DNA of 64,000 bases from positions 1,364,001-1,428,000 of the forward strand of contig CP073691.1 of NCBI GenBank assembly GCA_018228685.1, read 5' to 3'. The first letter of the stretch is position 1; each line of letters starts with the position of its first letter. Below, in pieces: positions 25,846 to 35,762 of this stretch. The notes under the pieces were generated by a model. It had not been told where the DNA came from. It did not search any database and saw only the letters and a program-made list of their open reading frames with translations. The translations under genes were made by a program, and so were the position numbers. Origin of the DNA: Clostridiaceae bacterium Marseille-Q4149 (lineage in GTDB: Bacteria > Bacillota > Clostridia > Oscillospirales > Oscillospiraceae).

Positions 25846-28800
25846 ATGCAACACAGGAAACGAACCAAAGTGACTGCAGCGCTGCTGGCGCTCTGCATGC
25901 TGGTATCGCTGCTCCCAGTGACGGCTTTCGGCCTGGATCCGCAGAGCGTGGAGCTTGGCAAGGGAAGCACCATTGACGGCACGGGATATCATGTCACGTC
26001 GGTAAAAAACTACTCCATTGCACCCGACATTTCCGAGCGAGTTATTATCACCAATAACGATGCGGGTAATTCCCAGACGGTTGCAAACGTCATGGAGGTC
26101 AACACCTCCGGCGGCCGGGCCAAAATCGTGGCCGGTTACGGCAACCGCAACCCCAAGGAGCAGGGCTGGACCCTGAAAACCACCACGGACCAGGCCCATG
26201 TCTATGAAAAAGAGTCCGGTCTGAACGTGGTGGGCGGCGTCAACGCCTCCTGGTTCAACATCAACACCGGCGAGCCCTCCGGCTATCTGGTGATGAACGG
26301 CGTGGTGCACCACGACAGCTCCAGCCGGGCGTTTATCGCCGCCTTTGACGACGGCTCCGTGAACGTGTTCCGGGAGGGCACCACCCTGGCCCAGGCCGAG
26401 GCGGATCAGAGCGCCAAGCAGGGCAAGACCGTGAAGATCCTGGAGGCCGTGGACGCCCTGGTGGCCATGGTCTGGGACGGTAAGGTGGTCATCACCGAGT
26501 CCGGCAACAGCGGCTACTATCCCCGCACCTGTGTGGGCATCAAGGCCGACGGCACCGTGGTGCTGTTCCAGGCCGACGGCACCATGGCCCCCCGTTCCGT
26601 GGGCTATACCGCAGCCGAGGAGGCCCGGATGATGGTGGCCCTGGGCTGCGTGGCGGCCATCCAGCTGGACGAGGGCGGCTCCTCCACCTACATCTCCCAG
26701 CGGGAGGGTGAGCAGGATGTGACCATGCGCAACACCCCGGCAGGCGGCAGCGAGCGCGTGGTGTCCGGCACCATCCTGGTGGTGTCCACCGTGGCGGCCT
26801 CCGGCGAGTTTGACCACGCCGCCGTCACCCCCGACGACGAGTACTATACCCCCGGCTCCTCCGTCACCCTGACGGCGGAGGCCATGGACTTCTCCGGCGC
26901 TGCCGCCAAGGCCCTGCCGGAGGACGCGGTTTTCACCGTCAGCGACGCGTCCATGGGCACGGTGACCGCCACCGACCTGTCCGGCAGCAGCGCCAGCGCC
27001 GTGTTCACCTCCTCCGGCAAGACCGGGGATGTGACGGTGAACCTGGTCAGCGGCGGTCAGACGGTGGGCTCCGCCGTGCTGCATGTGCAGAACCCCGACC
27101 GGCTGGCCTTTGCCTCTGACGAGGTGAACCTGAACTATAAGGACGTCAGCGATCTGGGCTTCAAGGCCACCTATCAGACGGAGACGGTCCATCTGCAGGA
27201 TAACGATATCCAGTGGAGCATCTCCGACCCCGGCGCCGGAAGCTTCAGCGGCAACCTGTTCACCGTTACCGACAATGTGAAGTATTCCGGCAGTCCCACC
27301 GTCACCGCCGTGCGGGGCGACCTGACGGCCTCCGTCACCGTGAACATCGGCATGGAGCCCACCATGATCATTGACGGCGGCGACGCGGATCCCTGGGATT
27401 ACTCCACCATCGGCACCACCGTGGATGAGACATTCAGCGGCATAGCGTCCAACGCTGTGGCCGTTGGCCATTATGCACTTGTCGGACGCGGCGGCGTGGT
27501 AAAGGGCTCCGTGGTGTCCGACACCGACGAGGCCTATGCTGATATCGTCCGCTTCGGCCACAAAGCCGTGAAGCTGGAGTATGACTGGACGAATATCAAC
27601 GGAACCGACGGCGCCTGCCTGGGCCTGGGCGACAATCTGGCCATCGACGGCAGCCCCACCGCTCTGGGCGTGTGGGTCTACATCCCCGAGGGCGTTCCCG
27701 TCCCCTGGCTCCGGGCCCAGATTGCCACCAGTACTGATGGCGGCAACAGCTGGACCAACGCCTATATCAACTTCAGCAACGGCAGCGCCGGCGCCGGTGA
27801 GGGGCTGAAGTCCGGCTGGCAGTATCTGGAGGCTGACCTGACCTCCTATGCCGGCGCAAAGATCCGGGTCAACAGCGGCATGCTGTTCCGGGCCATGGTC
27901 ACCACCGGCGGCATCGGCTGGTATACCACCGACGGGGTGAAGCTGGACAAGAGCGAGCTGAAGGGCTATATCCTGCTGGACAACCTGTGCGTGGTGTACG
28001 GCGCCAACAACCAGGATGTCACCGCCCCGGTGGTGAGCTCCATCCAGCTGGTCAACGATGACGGCACCAAGACGGAGCTGGAGGACGGCGCGGTCCTGAA
28101 TTCCGGCAATCTCCGCTTCTTCGTCACCTATGACGACAGTGAGGAGACCGACCCCTACGCCACCGGCGTGGAGTCCGCCTATTTCTATTTCGACGGCACC
28201 TACCGGGGCACGTATGACCGGGACAACCTGGGCAGCACCTCCGGTCTGATGCACTTCGGCAACGGCCTGCACTCCATCACCTTCTATCTGAAGGACGGCT
28301 ACGGCAACGTCACCCGGGAGACCCGGTACTTTACCGTGAACGCGGAGCAGACGGACGTGCCCAGCGTGTCCCTGGAGCTTCAGGGCCAGCCCACTGTGGG
28401 CAAGACCTGGGAGCTGGCGCTGAGCAGCAGCGACCCGGCGTCCATCACCTCCCTGAGTGCCAATGTCTCCGTTTCCCGCAGCTATCCCGTCACCGGTGTG
28501 ACCTTCCCGGAGGGCGTAACCGGCACCTGGTCCTATGACGCGGGCGTTGTGTCCGTGAGCATCACCGCCGTGGACCACCAGTTGTTTACCGCCGGTGCTC
28601 TGGCCGTGATCTCCGTCAGCATCCCCACCTCCGTCACCGAGGGCAGCAGCGTCAACGTGCAGGTCACCAAGGGGTCTTACGGCTGCAAGCAGACGGAGGG
28701 CCTGGACATCAGCGACCTGAACCAGTACGCCACCGGCTTCACCACTCCCGTGACGAACCGCCCCATTGAGGCCATGTACCGCATCCAGGCGGACACCGCC

Positions 28801-31737
28801 GTGGTGGGCAGCGCAGCCGCCGCCTCCGTCACCGTAATCCGGGACGGCAAGGCCGCCTCCGGCGTCAGCGTGTACGCCAACGATGTGCTGCTGGGCGTTA
28901 CCGATGAAAACGGCCGGATCGACATCTCCAGCCTGACGGCCGCCCAGGGCAGCGTGAACCTGCGGGCCGCCGACGCGGAGGGCAACTGCTCCTATCAGAT
29001 TACCCTGTACAGCTATGACGCTGTGGGGGATGAAACCGGCGCTCCCTATTATGTGATCTATAACCTGTCCCAGAGCGCCGACGGCAAGACCGTCACCTGG
29101 ATGAGCAATCCCGTCCACAGCGCCGCCCGGGCCGTGGCCCGGATCTCGGCCAGCGCCGACATGACCGGCGCTGCGGAGGTGGAGGGCGAAAGCCGCCTGA
29201 TCTCCTATTCCTCCAGCAAGCAGATCAACCGCGTCAACGCGGTGTCTCTGACGGGCCTTGAGGCCGGGGCCACCTACTATTACCAGGTGGGCGACGGCTC
29301 CGTCTGGTCGGAGGTCCGCAGCTTCACCGTGCCCGCCGCCGAAAAGCAGACCCGGTTCTTCCTGCTGGCCGATATCCAGGAGGAGGCCGCCCTGGAGGGC
29401 ATGGGACGCATTGCCAATCATCTGGCCGGGCAGTATCCCTTCGGCGTCCAGCTGGGCGACGCGGTGGACAACGTCCGCTACTATAACCAGTGGGAGGACG
29501 CCCTGTCCCTGTTCACTCTGGACGGCATCCGCAACACGGATATGATCCACGTGATCGGCAACCACGAGGCCGATGACGGCGGCAATAACGCCATCGCCGC
29601 CAAGAGCGTCTTCGGCGTGCCCGCCGCCTGGTACTCCGTGGAGCGCGGCGATGTGTATATTGCCGTGCTGAACCACACCTCCGACAAGGATACCCTTCAG
29701 CAGTTCACCCAGTGGCTGGTGGAGGATGCGGCCAGGAGCACCTGCACCTGGAAGGTGCTGGTAACCCACGTGCCCGCCTACTACACCAATCCCACCGGCG
29801 GCGGCGAAACCTATGTGCAGTATCTGCCCGCTGCCTGCGATGCGGCGGGGATCGACTTCTACTTCTCCGGCAACGACCACAGCTATGCCCGCACCGCCCC
29901 CATGACCGGCGGTCAGGTGGACGAAAACGGCACGGTGTACTACATCTGCGGCTCCACCGGCGGCAAGTCCTATTCCATCGTGAACAATCCCGACTTCCAC
30001 TTTGACGTGGCCACCCTGGACTTCGACAGCGTCTATGTGGACGTCACCGCCGACCGCTTCCAGGCCACCGTCACCGCCTATAACGTGGCTGCCGACGGCA
30101 CCCGGACGGTGCTGGATCAGTTTACCAAGCGCACGGCTCCCGTCTGTGCAGACGACGAGCACTCTTATGTGTATGACCGGACCACCGGCGAATTGGAATG
30201 CTCCGTCTGCGGCCACATGGAGAATGCAGCTCAGCTGCAGTATAACGGATGGGCCACTGATAAGGACAGCGGCCGGAAGATGTTCTTCTCCGCCGGGCAG
30301 CCGGTTACGGGTTATGTGAAGCTTTCCGATCAGTTCTATCTGTTTGATGAGACCGGCCTGGCCTATGAGGGCAATTATGACCTCTGCGGTGAATCCTGCT
30401 TCTTTGAGTCCGGCAAGTACATCAGCAGCTCCAACGCCGATGTGCTCAATGCGGGCAAGCTTGGCGATGACATTGCTTATGTCATCTATAAGGATGGCAG
30501 GATGGTCCTTGATGGCACGGGCAGGACCTATGACTTCCAAAGCAATGGTATGCGTCCCTACATCCACTATATTCAGCAGATCAGGTCCATTCGGATCGGG
30601 AGCGGCATCCAATACGTCGGTACATATTTGTTTGCATTTACAAATGTGACCTCCGTTGAGTTTGCTCCTGACGGAGCACTGAGCTACATTGGCCCCGCCG
30701 CTTTTTATCAGTGCTATTACCTCCAATCCATCGAGATCCCCAGCAGCGTGAGGCACATCGGCAACAATACGTTTGCCGGCTGCCCGGTCCTGAGCAAGGT
30801 CGTTATCCCCAGCGAGACAACCGCCATGCACTACAATACTTTCCGCAACAGTGCGAAGGCAACGCTCTATGTAGTGGAGGGCAGTTACGCACAAAACTAT
30901 GCCATCAATTACAATATTCCCTATGTGCTGACCAGCACACCGATCAGCGGCGGAATCGTAACTGTAAATGGTGTCCTGTACTACTACAAGGGCGGCCATC
31001 CCTACTATGCGGGTCTGTTCCAGCTTGACGGCAACTACTATTATGCCCGCTCCAGCGGCCAGCTGGTGGTTGACCGTACCTATTGGATCACCAAGACCAA
31101 CGACCTTCTGCCTGCTGCGAACTACCAGTTTGATGCCGACGGCAAGATGCTGAACGCTCCGACCCCCGATCCCAAGCCGGACCCCGATCCCAAGCCGGAC
31201 CCCGATCCCAAGCCGGATCCTGATCCCGAGCCGGACCCCGATGCTCTGAGTATCGTCAGCGAAAACGGCGTGCTGTACTGCTATCAGCATGGCAGCCGCT
31301 ATTATGCGGGTCTGTTCCAGCTTGACGGCAACTACTATTACGCCCGCTCCAGCGGCCAGCTGGTGGTTGACCGCGTCTATTGGATCACCAAGACCAACGA
31401 CCTTCTGCCTGCCGCGAACTATCAGTTTGATACCAGCGGCAAAATGCTGAACGCTCCGACCCCCGATCCCAAGCCGGATCCCGATCCCAAACCGGACCCT
31501 GATCCCAAGCCGGATCCCGATGCTCTGAGTATCGTCAGCGAAAACGGCGTGCTGTACTGCTATCAGCATGGCAGCCGCTATTATGCGGGTCTGTTCCAGC
31601 TTGACGGCAACTACTATTACGCCCGCTCCAACGGTCAGCTGGTGGTTGACCGCATCTATTGGATCACCAAGACCAACGACCTTCTGCCTGCCGCGAACTA
31701 TCAGTTTGATGCCAGCGGTAAAATGGTCGGCAGATAA
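25846..31737 (+). CDS. Giant surface protein: phosphodiester glycosidase, metallophosphatase, LRR and cell-wall-binding repeats
   Basis: 1963 residues. A signal peptide (RKRTKVTAALLALCMLVSLLP...AFG) is followed at about 50-330 by a NAGPA-type phosphodiester glycosidase (VVGGVNASWFNINTGEPSGY...IQLDEGGSSTYISQR...RVVSGTILV). Ig-like/Big domains fill 330-1060. Then comes a purple-acid-phosphatase-like pair at 1065-1440: a fibronectin-like domain and calcineurin-type phosphoesterase (FLLADIQEE, QLGDAVDN, IGNHEADD, VTHVPAYY, SGNDHSY). A BspA-type LRR (about 1590-1690) and three Tyr-rich repeats separated by Pro-Asp-Pro-Lys linkers end the chain. No LPxTG is seen; the repeats probably anchor it non-covalently. 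It likely trims or modifies phosphodiester-linked surface glycans. Confidence 0.85.
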   Translation: MQHRKRTKVTAALLALCMLVSLLPVTAFGLDPQSVELGKGSTIDGTGYHVTSVKNYSIAPDISERVIITNNDAGNSQTVANVMEVNTSGGRAKIVAGYGNRNPKEQGWTLKTTTDQAHVYEKESGLNVVGGVNASWFNINTGEPSGYLVMNGVVHHDSSSRAFIAAFDDGSVNVFREGTTLAQAEADQSAKQGKTVKILEAVDALVAMVWDGKVVITESGNSGYYPRTCVGIKADGTVVLFQADGTMAPRSVGYTAAEEARMMVALGCVAAIQLDEGGSSTYISQREGEQDVTMRNTPAGGSERVVSGTILVVSTVAASGEFDHAAVTPDDEYYTPGSSVTLTAEAMDFSGAAAKALPEDAVFTVSDASMGTVTATDLSGSSASAVFTSSGKTGDVTVNLVSGGQTVGSAVLHVQNPDRLAFASDEVNLNYKDVSDLGFKATYQTETVHLQDNDIQWSISDPGAGSFSGNLFTVTDNVKYSGSPTVTAVRGDLTASVTVNIGMEPTMIIDGGDADPWDYSTIGTTVDETFSGIASNAVAVGHYALVGRGGVVKGSVVSDTDEAYADIVRFGHKAVKLEYDWTNINGTDGACLGLGDNLAIDGSPTALGVWVYIPEGVPVPWLRAQIATSTDGGNSWTNAYINFSNGSAGAGEGLKSGWQYLEADLTSYAGAKIRVNSGMLFRAMVTTGGIGWYTTDGVKLDKSELKGYILLDNLCVVYGANNQDVTAPVVSSIQLVNDDGTKTELEDGAVLNSGNLRFFVTYDDSEETDPYATGVESAYFYFDGTYRGTYDRDNLGSTSGLMHFGNGLHSITFYLKDGYGNVTRETRYFTVNAEQTDVPSVSLELQGQPTVGKTWELALSSSDPASITSLSANVSVSRSYPVTGVTFPEGVTGTWSYDAGVVSVSITAVDHQLFTAGALAVISVSIPTSVTEGSSVNVQVTKGSYGCKQTEGLDISDLNQYATGFTTPVTNRPIEAMYRIQADTAVVGSAAAASVTVIRDGKAASGVSVYANDVLLGVTDENGRIDISSLTAAQGSVNLRAADAEGNCSYQITLYSYDAVGDETGAPYYVIYNLSQSADGKTVTWMSNPVHSAARAVARISASADMTGAAEVEGESRLISYSSSKQINRVNAVSLTGLEAGATYYYQVGDGSVWSEVRSFTVPAAEKQTRFFLLADIQEEAALEGMGRIANHLAGQYPFGVQLGDAVDNVRYYNQWEDALSLFTLDGIRNTDMIHVIGNHEADDGGNNAIAAKSVFGVPAAWYSVERGDVYIAVLNHTSDKDTLQQFTQWLVEDAARSTCTWKVLVTHVPAYYTNPTGGGETYVQYLPAACDAAGIDFYFSGNDHSYARTAPMTGGQVDENGTVYYICGSTGGKSYSIVNNPDFHFDVATLDFDSVYVDVTADRFQATVTAYNVAADGTRTVLDQFTKRTAPVCADDEHSYVYDRTTGELECSVCGHMENAAQLQYNGWATDKDSGRKMFFSAGQPVTGYVKLSDQFYLFDETGLAYEGNYDLCGESCFFESGKYISSSNADVLNAGKLGDDIAYVIYKDGRMVLDGTGRTYDFQSNGMRPYIHYIQQIRSIRIGSGIQYVGTYLFAFTNVTSVEFAPDGALSYIGPAAFYQCYYLQSIEIPSSVRHIGNNTFAGCPVLSKVVIPSETTAMHYNTFRNSAKATLYVVEGSYAQNYAINYNIPYVLTSTPISGGIVTVNGVLYYYKGGHPYYAGLFQLDGNYYYARSSGQLVVDRTYWITKTNDLLPAANYQFDADGKMLNAPTPDPKPDPDPKPDPDPKPDPDPEPDPDALSIVSENGVLYCYQHGSRYYAGLFQLDGNYYYARSSGQLVVDRVYWITKTNDLLPAANYQFDTSGKMLNAPTPDPKPDPDPKPDPDPKPDPDALSIVSENGVLYCYQHGSRYYAGLFQLDGNYYYARSNGQLVVDRIYWITKTNDLLPAANYQFDASGKMVGR
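30964..31735 (+). repeat. Three near-identical cell-wall-binding repeat units with Pro-Asp-Pro-Lys linkers
   Basis: Units at about 30964-31149, 31249-31449 and 31528-31733 each encode YYAGLFQLDGNYYYARS.GQ followed by LVVDR.YWITKTNDLLPAAN and YQFD. They are separated by tandem GATCCCAAGCCGGACCC-type repeats (31157-31242 and 31459-31520). The high DNA identity implies recent duplication and likely copy-number variation. Confidence 0.9.
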
Positions 31738-31752
31738 CGCATATCCAAAATA

Positions 31753-31797
31753 AATTTCGGGCTGGCTGGGAATCTTTTTCCCGGCCAGCCCGAAATT
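31753..31797. terminator. Large hairpin after the giant gene
   Basis: Arms AATTTCGGGCTGGCTGGGAA and its near-complement around TCTTTTTCCC lie 16 bp past the stop codon. No strong T-run follows, so termination may be partial and the following glycosyltransferases could be co-transcribed. Confidence 0.6.
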
Positions 31798-31813
31798 GAA
31801 AGAGAACATTACG

Positions 31814-32581
31814 ATGAATGTTGAAACACTGGTTGTAACGACTGGCCAAAGTGATAACCACCTCCCCCAGCAGATGCATATTCAGACAGATGCCCTCATC
31901 GGGAATCAATGCGGCAAAGACAGTCTGTCAGAGCATGTCTATCTCGGCCACAAAATCCGCTATATCAACACCTCTACCCATGGTGTCGGGATCAATCGAA
32001 ACGAAGTCTTAATGCGCGCTACAGGGGACATCTGTGTTTTAGCAGATGATGACATGGTTTTTCTGGACGGATACGAGAAAACGATCTGTACCTGGTTCCA
32101 GAAGCTCCCCCAGGCAGACATCCTGCTTCTGAATCTGGAGGGCGGTAAGGCTCGGCACCGCAACACAAAGGTGACGCGGATCACCACTATGAATTACGGA
32201 AAATACGGTGCCGCCCGTATAGCATTCCGCCGCGAGGCGGTGCACTTCAGCGGCGTGATGTTCCATACCATGTTCGGCGGCGGCTGCCGATACAGCTGCG
32301 GCGAAGATACCCTTTTTCTGCGGGACTGTCTGCGTAAAGGTCTCCGTATCTATGGCATTCCGGCATCGATCGCGCAGATTGATGACAGCAGTTCATCTTG
32401 GTTTCAAGGCTATTCCGACAAATATTTTCAGGATAAAGGGATTCTCTATTATGCGCTGGATGGTAAGTGGGGACGTCTGCACGCGTGGATCCATTGCTTC
32501 CGTCACCGGCACAGGTATCATGAGTATGGTTGGAAAAACGCTGTTAAGCAAATGGTGAAAGGAATGGGTACGGTCAAGTGA
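31814..32581 (+). CDS. Glycosyltransferase (GT2-like)
   Basis: A 255-residue protein with a short GT-A core: VETLVVTTGQ, ATGDICVLADDDMVFLDGYEK (DDD metal site), then a C-terminal region with GGCRYSCGEDTLFLRDCLRKG and the acceptor-site GEDT. The start is taken at ATG 31814, although its ribosome site is weak; a TTG at 31796 lies in the preceding hairpin. It ends overlapping the next gene's GTG by 4 nt. A role in EPS repeat-unit assembly is inferred. Confidence 0.82.
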   Translation: MNVETLVVTTGQSDNHLPQQMHIQTDALIGNQCGKDSLSEHVYLGHKIRYINTSTHGVGINRNEVLMRATGDICVLADDDMVFLDGYEKTICTWFQKLPQADILLLNLEGGKARHRNTKVTRITTMNYGKYGAARIAFRREAVHFSGVMFHTMFGGGCRYSCGEDTLFLRDCLRKGLRIYGIPASIAQIDDSSSSWFQGYSDKYFQDKGILYYALDGKWGRLHAWIHCFRHRHRYHEYGWKNAVKQMVKGMGTVK

Positions 32582-33522
32582 TACACAAACCTGTTTTTTC
32601 GATCATCGTTCCGGTTTATAATGTGGAAAATTATCTGAACGCTTGCGTTCAGTCTCTTATAAATCAAACTTTTTCTGATATTGAGATCATATTAGTTGAT
32701 GATGGCAGCCCGGATAACTGCCCCGCTATGTGTGATACATATGCCGCCGCAGATTCCCGCGTGCATGTCGTTCATCAGCCGAACAGCGGACTATCTGTCG
32801 CGCGAAATACGGGGCTCGCACATGCTGCCGGGTCCTATGTTCTCTTTGTTGACTCAGACGACATTATCAACCTCGACACATGTCAGCGTCTGCTCCCCTT
32901 CGTCGATAAAAGCGCAGATATCATCATCGGCGACGGGATCAGCGTTGGTTCCTGGAAAAAGCTCTCCCATGGATATACCGCAGCCTGTGTCCGCGGGGAT
33001 ATGTACCTGAAGCTGGCGCTGCATGAAGGCTCTATGCCTATGGCGGCGGTACTGTATATTTACCGGCGTGAATTTCTGCAGGAGAACCGGCTTGTTTTCA
33101 AGCCGGGAATTCTCCATGAAGACGAACAGTTTACGCCCCGTGCATTTCTATCTGCCGAAAGGGTAATTGAAAGTGGTATTTGCTTTTACAACTATATCAC
33201 CAGAGATGACTCCATCACCACGCAGCAGGACTTGCGCAAAAATGCCGCCGATTTGTATGACAGCATTTTGGAGCTAACCGATTTGTATAAACAACTTGCA
33301 GATCAAAAGCTGAAAAATCGCCTGCTGGATTCGCTTGTAACAAAATACCTGAGCCTGTTTCAGGCCGGCAGACTCCAGCAATATGGGAAAGCTTATATTC
33401 ACAAGCGCTTCGTACTATGCAATGCCAGGCGTCCAAAGACCGTTTGCAAAGCGTTGTTATTTGCCATAAGTCCCCCATTATACTGGCACGTGAATAACTG
33501 GGTAAAACAAAGGAGGGCGTAG
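32578..33522 (+). CDS. Glycosyltransferase family 2
   Basis: A 314-residue classical GT2: FSIIVPVYNVENYLNACVQSLINQTFSDIEIILVDDGSPDN, then HQPNSGLSVARNTGLAHAAGSYVLFVDSDD (DxD). HEDEQFTPRAFL supplies the catalytic base region. The start is a GTG overlapping the previous stop (GTGA), showing translational coupling. It belongs to the EPS repeat-unit assembly set. Confidence 0.94.
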   Translation: MIHKPVFSIIVPVYNVENYLNACVQSLINQTFSDIEIILVDDGSPDNCPAMCDTYAAADSRVHVVHQPNSGLSVARNTGLAHAAGSYVLFVDSDDIINLDTCQRLLPFVDKSADIIIGDGISVGSWKKLSHGYTAACVRGDMYLKLALHEGSMPMAAVLYIYRREFLQENRLVFKPGILHEDEQFTPRAFLSAERVIESGICFYNYITRDDSITTQQDLRKNAADLYDSILELTDLYKQLADQKLKNRLLDSLVTKYLSLFQAGRLQQYGKAYIHKRFVLCNARRPKTVCKALLFAISPPLYWHVNNWVKQRRA

Positions 33523-33523
33523 T

Positions 33524-34333
33524 ATGGAAGTGCCGCATCAAATTCCTAAAATCATCCATTATTGTTGGTTTGGTAAGACTTCCTTGCCGGAGGATGCGCA
33601 GCGCTGCATTGCCAGTTGGAAAAAGTTTTGCCCTGATTATGAGATTGTGGAATGGAATGAAACGAAGATCGATCTTTCCGCCCTGCCTCTCTATGTCCAA
33701 CAGGCATATGCAGCACAAAAGTGGGCATTTGTTGCAGACTATGTACGCCTTCATGCTCTGATCAGGTATGGCGGAGTCTATATGGATACGAATGTAGAGC
33801 TTGTTGCCCCTCTGGATCGTTTTATGAACCAGGCAGCTTTTGTAGGGTTTGAGGATGCCTCGCATGTTGCAACATGTGTCATGGCCTGTGAGCCGGAATT
33901 CCCTCTTTTTAAAGAATTTCTGCTGCAGTACAGCAATATGCAGTTTTTGAATCCGGACGGAACGTTGAACACGACCACGAATGTATCTCGCCTGACAGAT
34001 ATCTGTCTCGAATGGGGAATGCTCCAGAATGGTCAATGTCAGTCTGTTGCAGGACTTACGATTTACCCTGCGGATTACTTTTGCCCTTTGGCATTGGATA
34101 CCGGCCTTTTAAAACAGACAGAAAACACGGTCGCCATTCATTGGTTCGCAGGAAGCTGGTGGAGCAGCGAGGAAAAATACGCATGGAAAATCACCCGTCG
34201 CCTGCATCGCATCCTTCCTGTAAAAACGGCCAAACGGCTGGGCAAAGCGATCGCAATTGCACGATATCGCGGATGGAGTTCTCTTGCAGAAACTTTTTCC
34301 GATTTTTGCAGAAAGCAGAGGAAGCATGAATAA
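33524..34333 (+). CDS. Capsular polysaccharide glycosyltransferase (GT32/DXD type)
   Basis: A 269-residue GT32-like enzyme. IPKIIHYCWFGKTSLPEDAQRCIASWKKFCPDYEIVEWNE is the family N-terminus, and ADYVRLHALIRYGGVYMDTNVELV holds the DxD-type site. HWFAGSWWS is the usual C-terminal His-Trp motif. One base separates it from the preceding gene and it overlaps wzx by 8 nt, so the operon is tight. Such enzymes transfer hexoses in capsule or teichoic-acid-like synthesis. Confidence 0.92.
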   Translation: MEVPHQIPKIIHYCWFGKTSLPEDAQRCIASWKKFCPDYEIVEWNETKIDLSALPLYVQQAYAAQKWAFVADYVRLHALIRYGGVYMDTNVELVAPLDRFMNQAAFVGFEDASHVATCVMACEPEFPLFKEFLLQYSNMQFLNPDGTLNTTTNVSRLTDICLEWGMLQNGQCQSVAGLTIYPADYFCPLALDTGLLKQTENTVAIHWFAGSWWSSEEKYAWKITRRLHRILPVKTAKRLGKAIAIARYRGWSSLAETFSDFCRKQRKHE

Positions 34334-35762
34334 TAAACTCGAAAAAAGCAAGAAACTGATCCAAAACGTCTTTCTCTTTTTTTTAGCAAGCTTTATCCCA
34401 AAAACCATCTCATTTTTCATGGTTCCGCTGTATACAGAGTGCCTGTCCACCCTGGAATACGGAACGATAGATCTGATCACGACAACCGTTCAGCTGCTTC
34501 TTCCTATATTGACTCTGCAAGTTCAGGATGCCATTCTGCGTTTTTCCGTTGCCGGACAAGATGATCCCCGCAAAGTCTTTTCCATTGGCCTGCGTATTGT
34601 ATCAGCTGGCTTTGTTTTTTTGGCGTCTGCAACATTTTTGCTGACCATGCTGGGAGTTGTGGACCTGAACGGAGCTTACATTGCTTTTTTTCTTGCAAGC
34701 TATCTCACCGGTGCGCTGGGCAATGTTGTGAACTATTTTTTGAGAGCCCTGGACAAGGTCAAAGAAATCACGATCGCCTCAGTTATTACTTGTCTGATAA
34801 CTGTGTCATGCAATCTTTTGTTTCTGCTGATCTTCCGTTGGGGTGTAAACGGATATTTACTGGCGAATATTCTCGGGCATGTATTGAGTCTGCTGTATCT
34901 GATGCTCGCAGCTCGTCTGGGACGATACATCTCTTTCCGGATAAATGATTCGGAGTTGACCCGCCGGATCATTGTCTTCAGCCTGCCGATGATCGTCAGC
35001 GCACTTTCCTGGTGGATCAATAATTCGCTGGATAAGTATATTCTTTCCTTTTTCTGCGGCGTCTCTGCAACCGGGCTTTTGGCTGTGGCCTATAAGGTTC
35101 CGACTATTATCTCCACCCTTGGCGCAACCATTTCCAAAGCGTATTCCGTTTCGGTGCTGCAAAATTTCGATCCAACAGATAAGGATGGATTCTTGGGGCA
35201 AAGCTATGCGGTCATCAGCTTTTCTATGGTGCTGTGTTCCTCCGCCCTGATGCTGATAAACATTCCGTTATCGCGGCTGCTATTTGACAAAGAATTCTAT
35301 GCGGCCTGGCAATTCGTACCTCCTCTGCTTTTATCGGCATTATTTAACTACATGTCGCTTTCCTGTGAAAACATGTGCCTTGCATTGAACCGCACGAGAC
35401 TGATATCTTCAACGGCGCTGATAGGAGCGGGCATTAATACATTTCTGAACCTCTGCATGATCCCCCTTTTGGGAAGCTATGGCGCAGCGGTCGCCACGGC
35501 TATAGGCTTCTTCTGCGTATGGATGATGCGTTATATATGGATCCTGCGGCATATTCAATTGAAGAACGCACGCATAAAGGAACCCCTCAGCTACGGGCTG
35601 CTTTGGGGACAGATGTTCGCCGCATACTGGGGAAATCGTCTTTTGCTGCTGCAGATCTGCATTTTCGTCGTACTTATTTTCTTATATTGGCGCGAGTTTA
35701 GTCAAATGCTGCACGTCATTCTGAAAAGAATATCTTCACTACATTGTAAGGGGACACTGTGA
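34326..35762 (+). CDS. Wzx-type polysaccharide flippase
   Basis: A 478-residue membrane protein with 12-14 hydrophobic helices. The MATE/MVF-like N-terminus is VFLFFLASFIPKTISFFMVPLYTECLSTLEYGTIDLI and the mid-chain motif is WWINNSLDKYILSFFCGVSATGLLAVAYK. It flips lipid-linked repeat units to the outer face. It overlaps the genes on both sides, typical of Wzx/Wzy loci. AT-rich composition contrasts with the chromosome outside the element. Confidence 0.93.
   Translation: MNNKLEKSKKLIQNVFLFFLASFIPKTISFFMVPLYTECLSTLEYGTIDLITTTVQLLLPILTLQVQDAILRFSVAGQDDPRKVFSIGLRIVSAGFVFLASATFLLTMLGVVDLNGAYIAFFLASYLTGALGNVVNYFLRALDKVKEITIASVITCLITVSCNLLFLLIFRWGVNGYLLANILGHVLSLLYLMLAARLGRYISFRINDSELTRRIIVFSLPMIVSALSWWINNSLDKYILSFFCGVSATGLLAVAYKVPTIISTLGATISKAYSVSVLQNFDPTDKDGFLGQSYAVISFSMVLCSSALMLINIPLSRLLFDKEFYAAWQFVPPLLLSALFNYMSLSCENMCLALNRTRLISSTALIGAGINTFLNLCMIPLLGSYGAAVATAIGFFCVWMMRYIWILRHIQLKNARIKEPLSYGLLWGQMFAAYWGNRLLLLQICIFVVLIFLYWREFSQMLHVILKRISSLHCKGTL

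Noticed and set aside
25768..31809. 2013-residue open frame antisense to the giant surface gene
   Set aside because: It is a shadow: the plus-strand frame has a signal peptide, known domains and repeats, while the minus frame is low-complexity Gly/Ala/His/Val with no start context.
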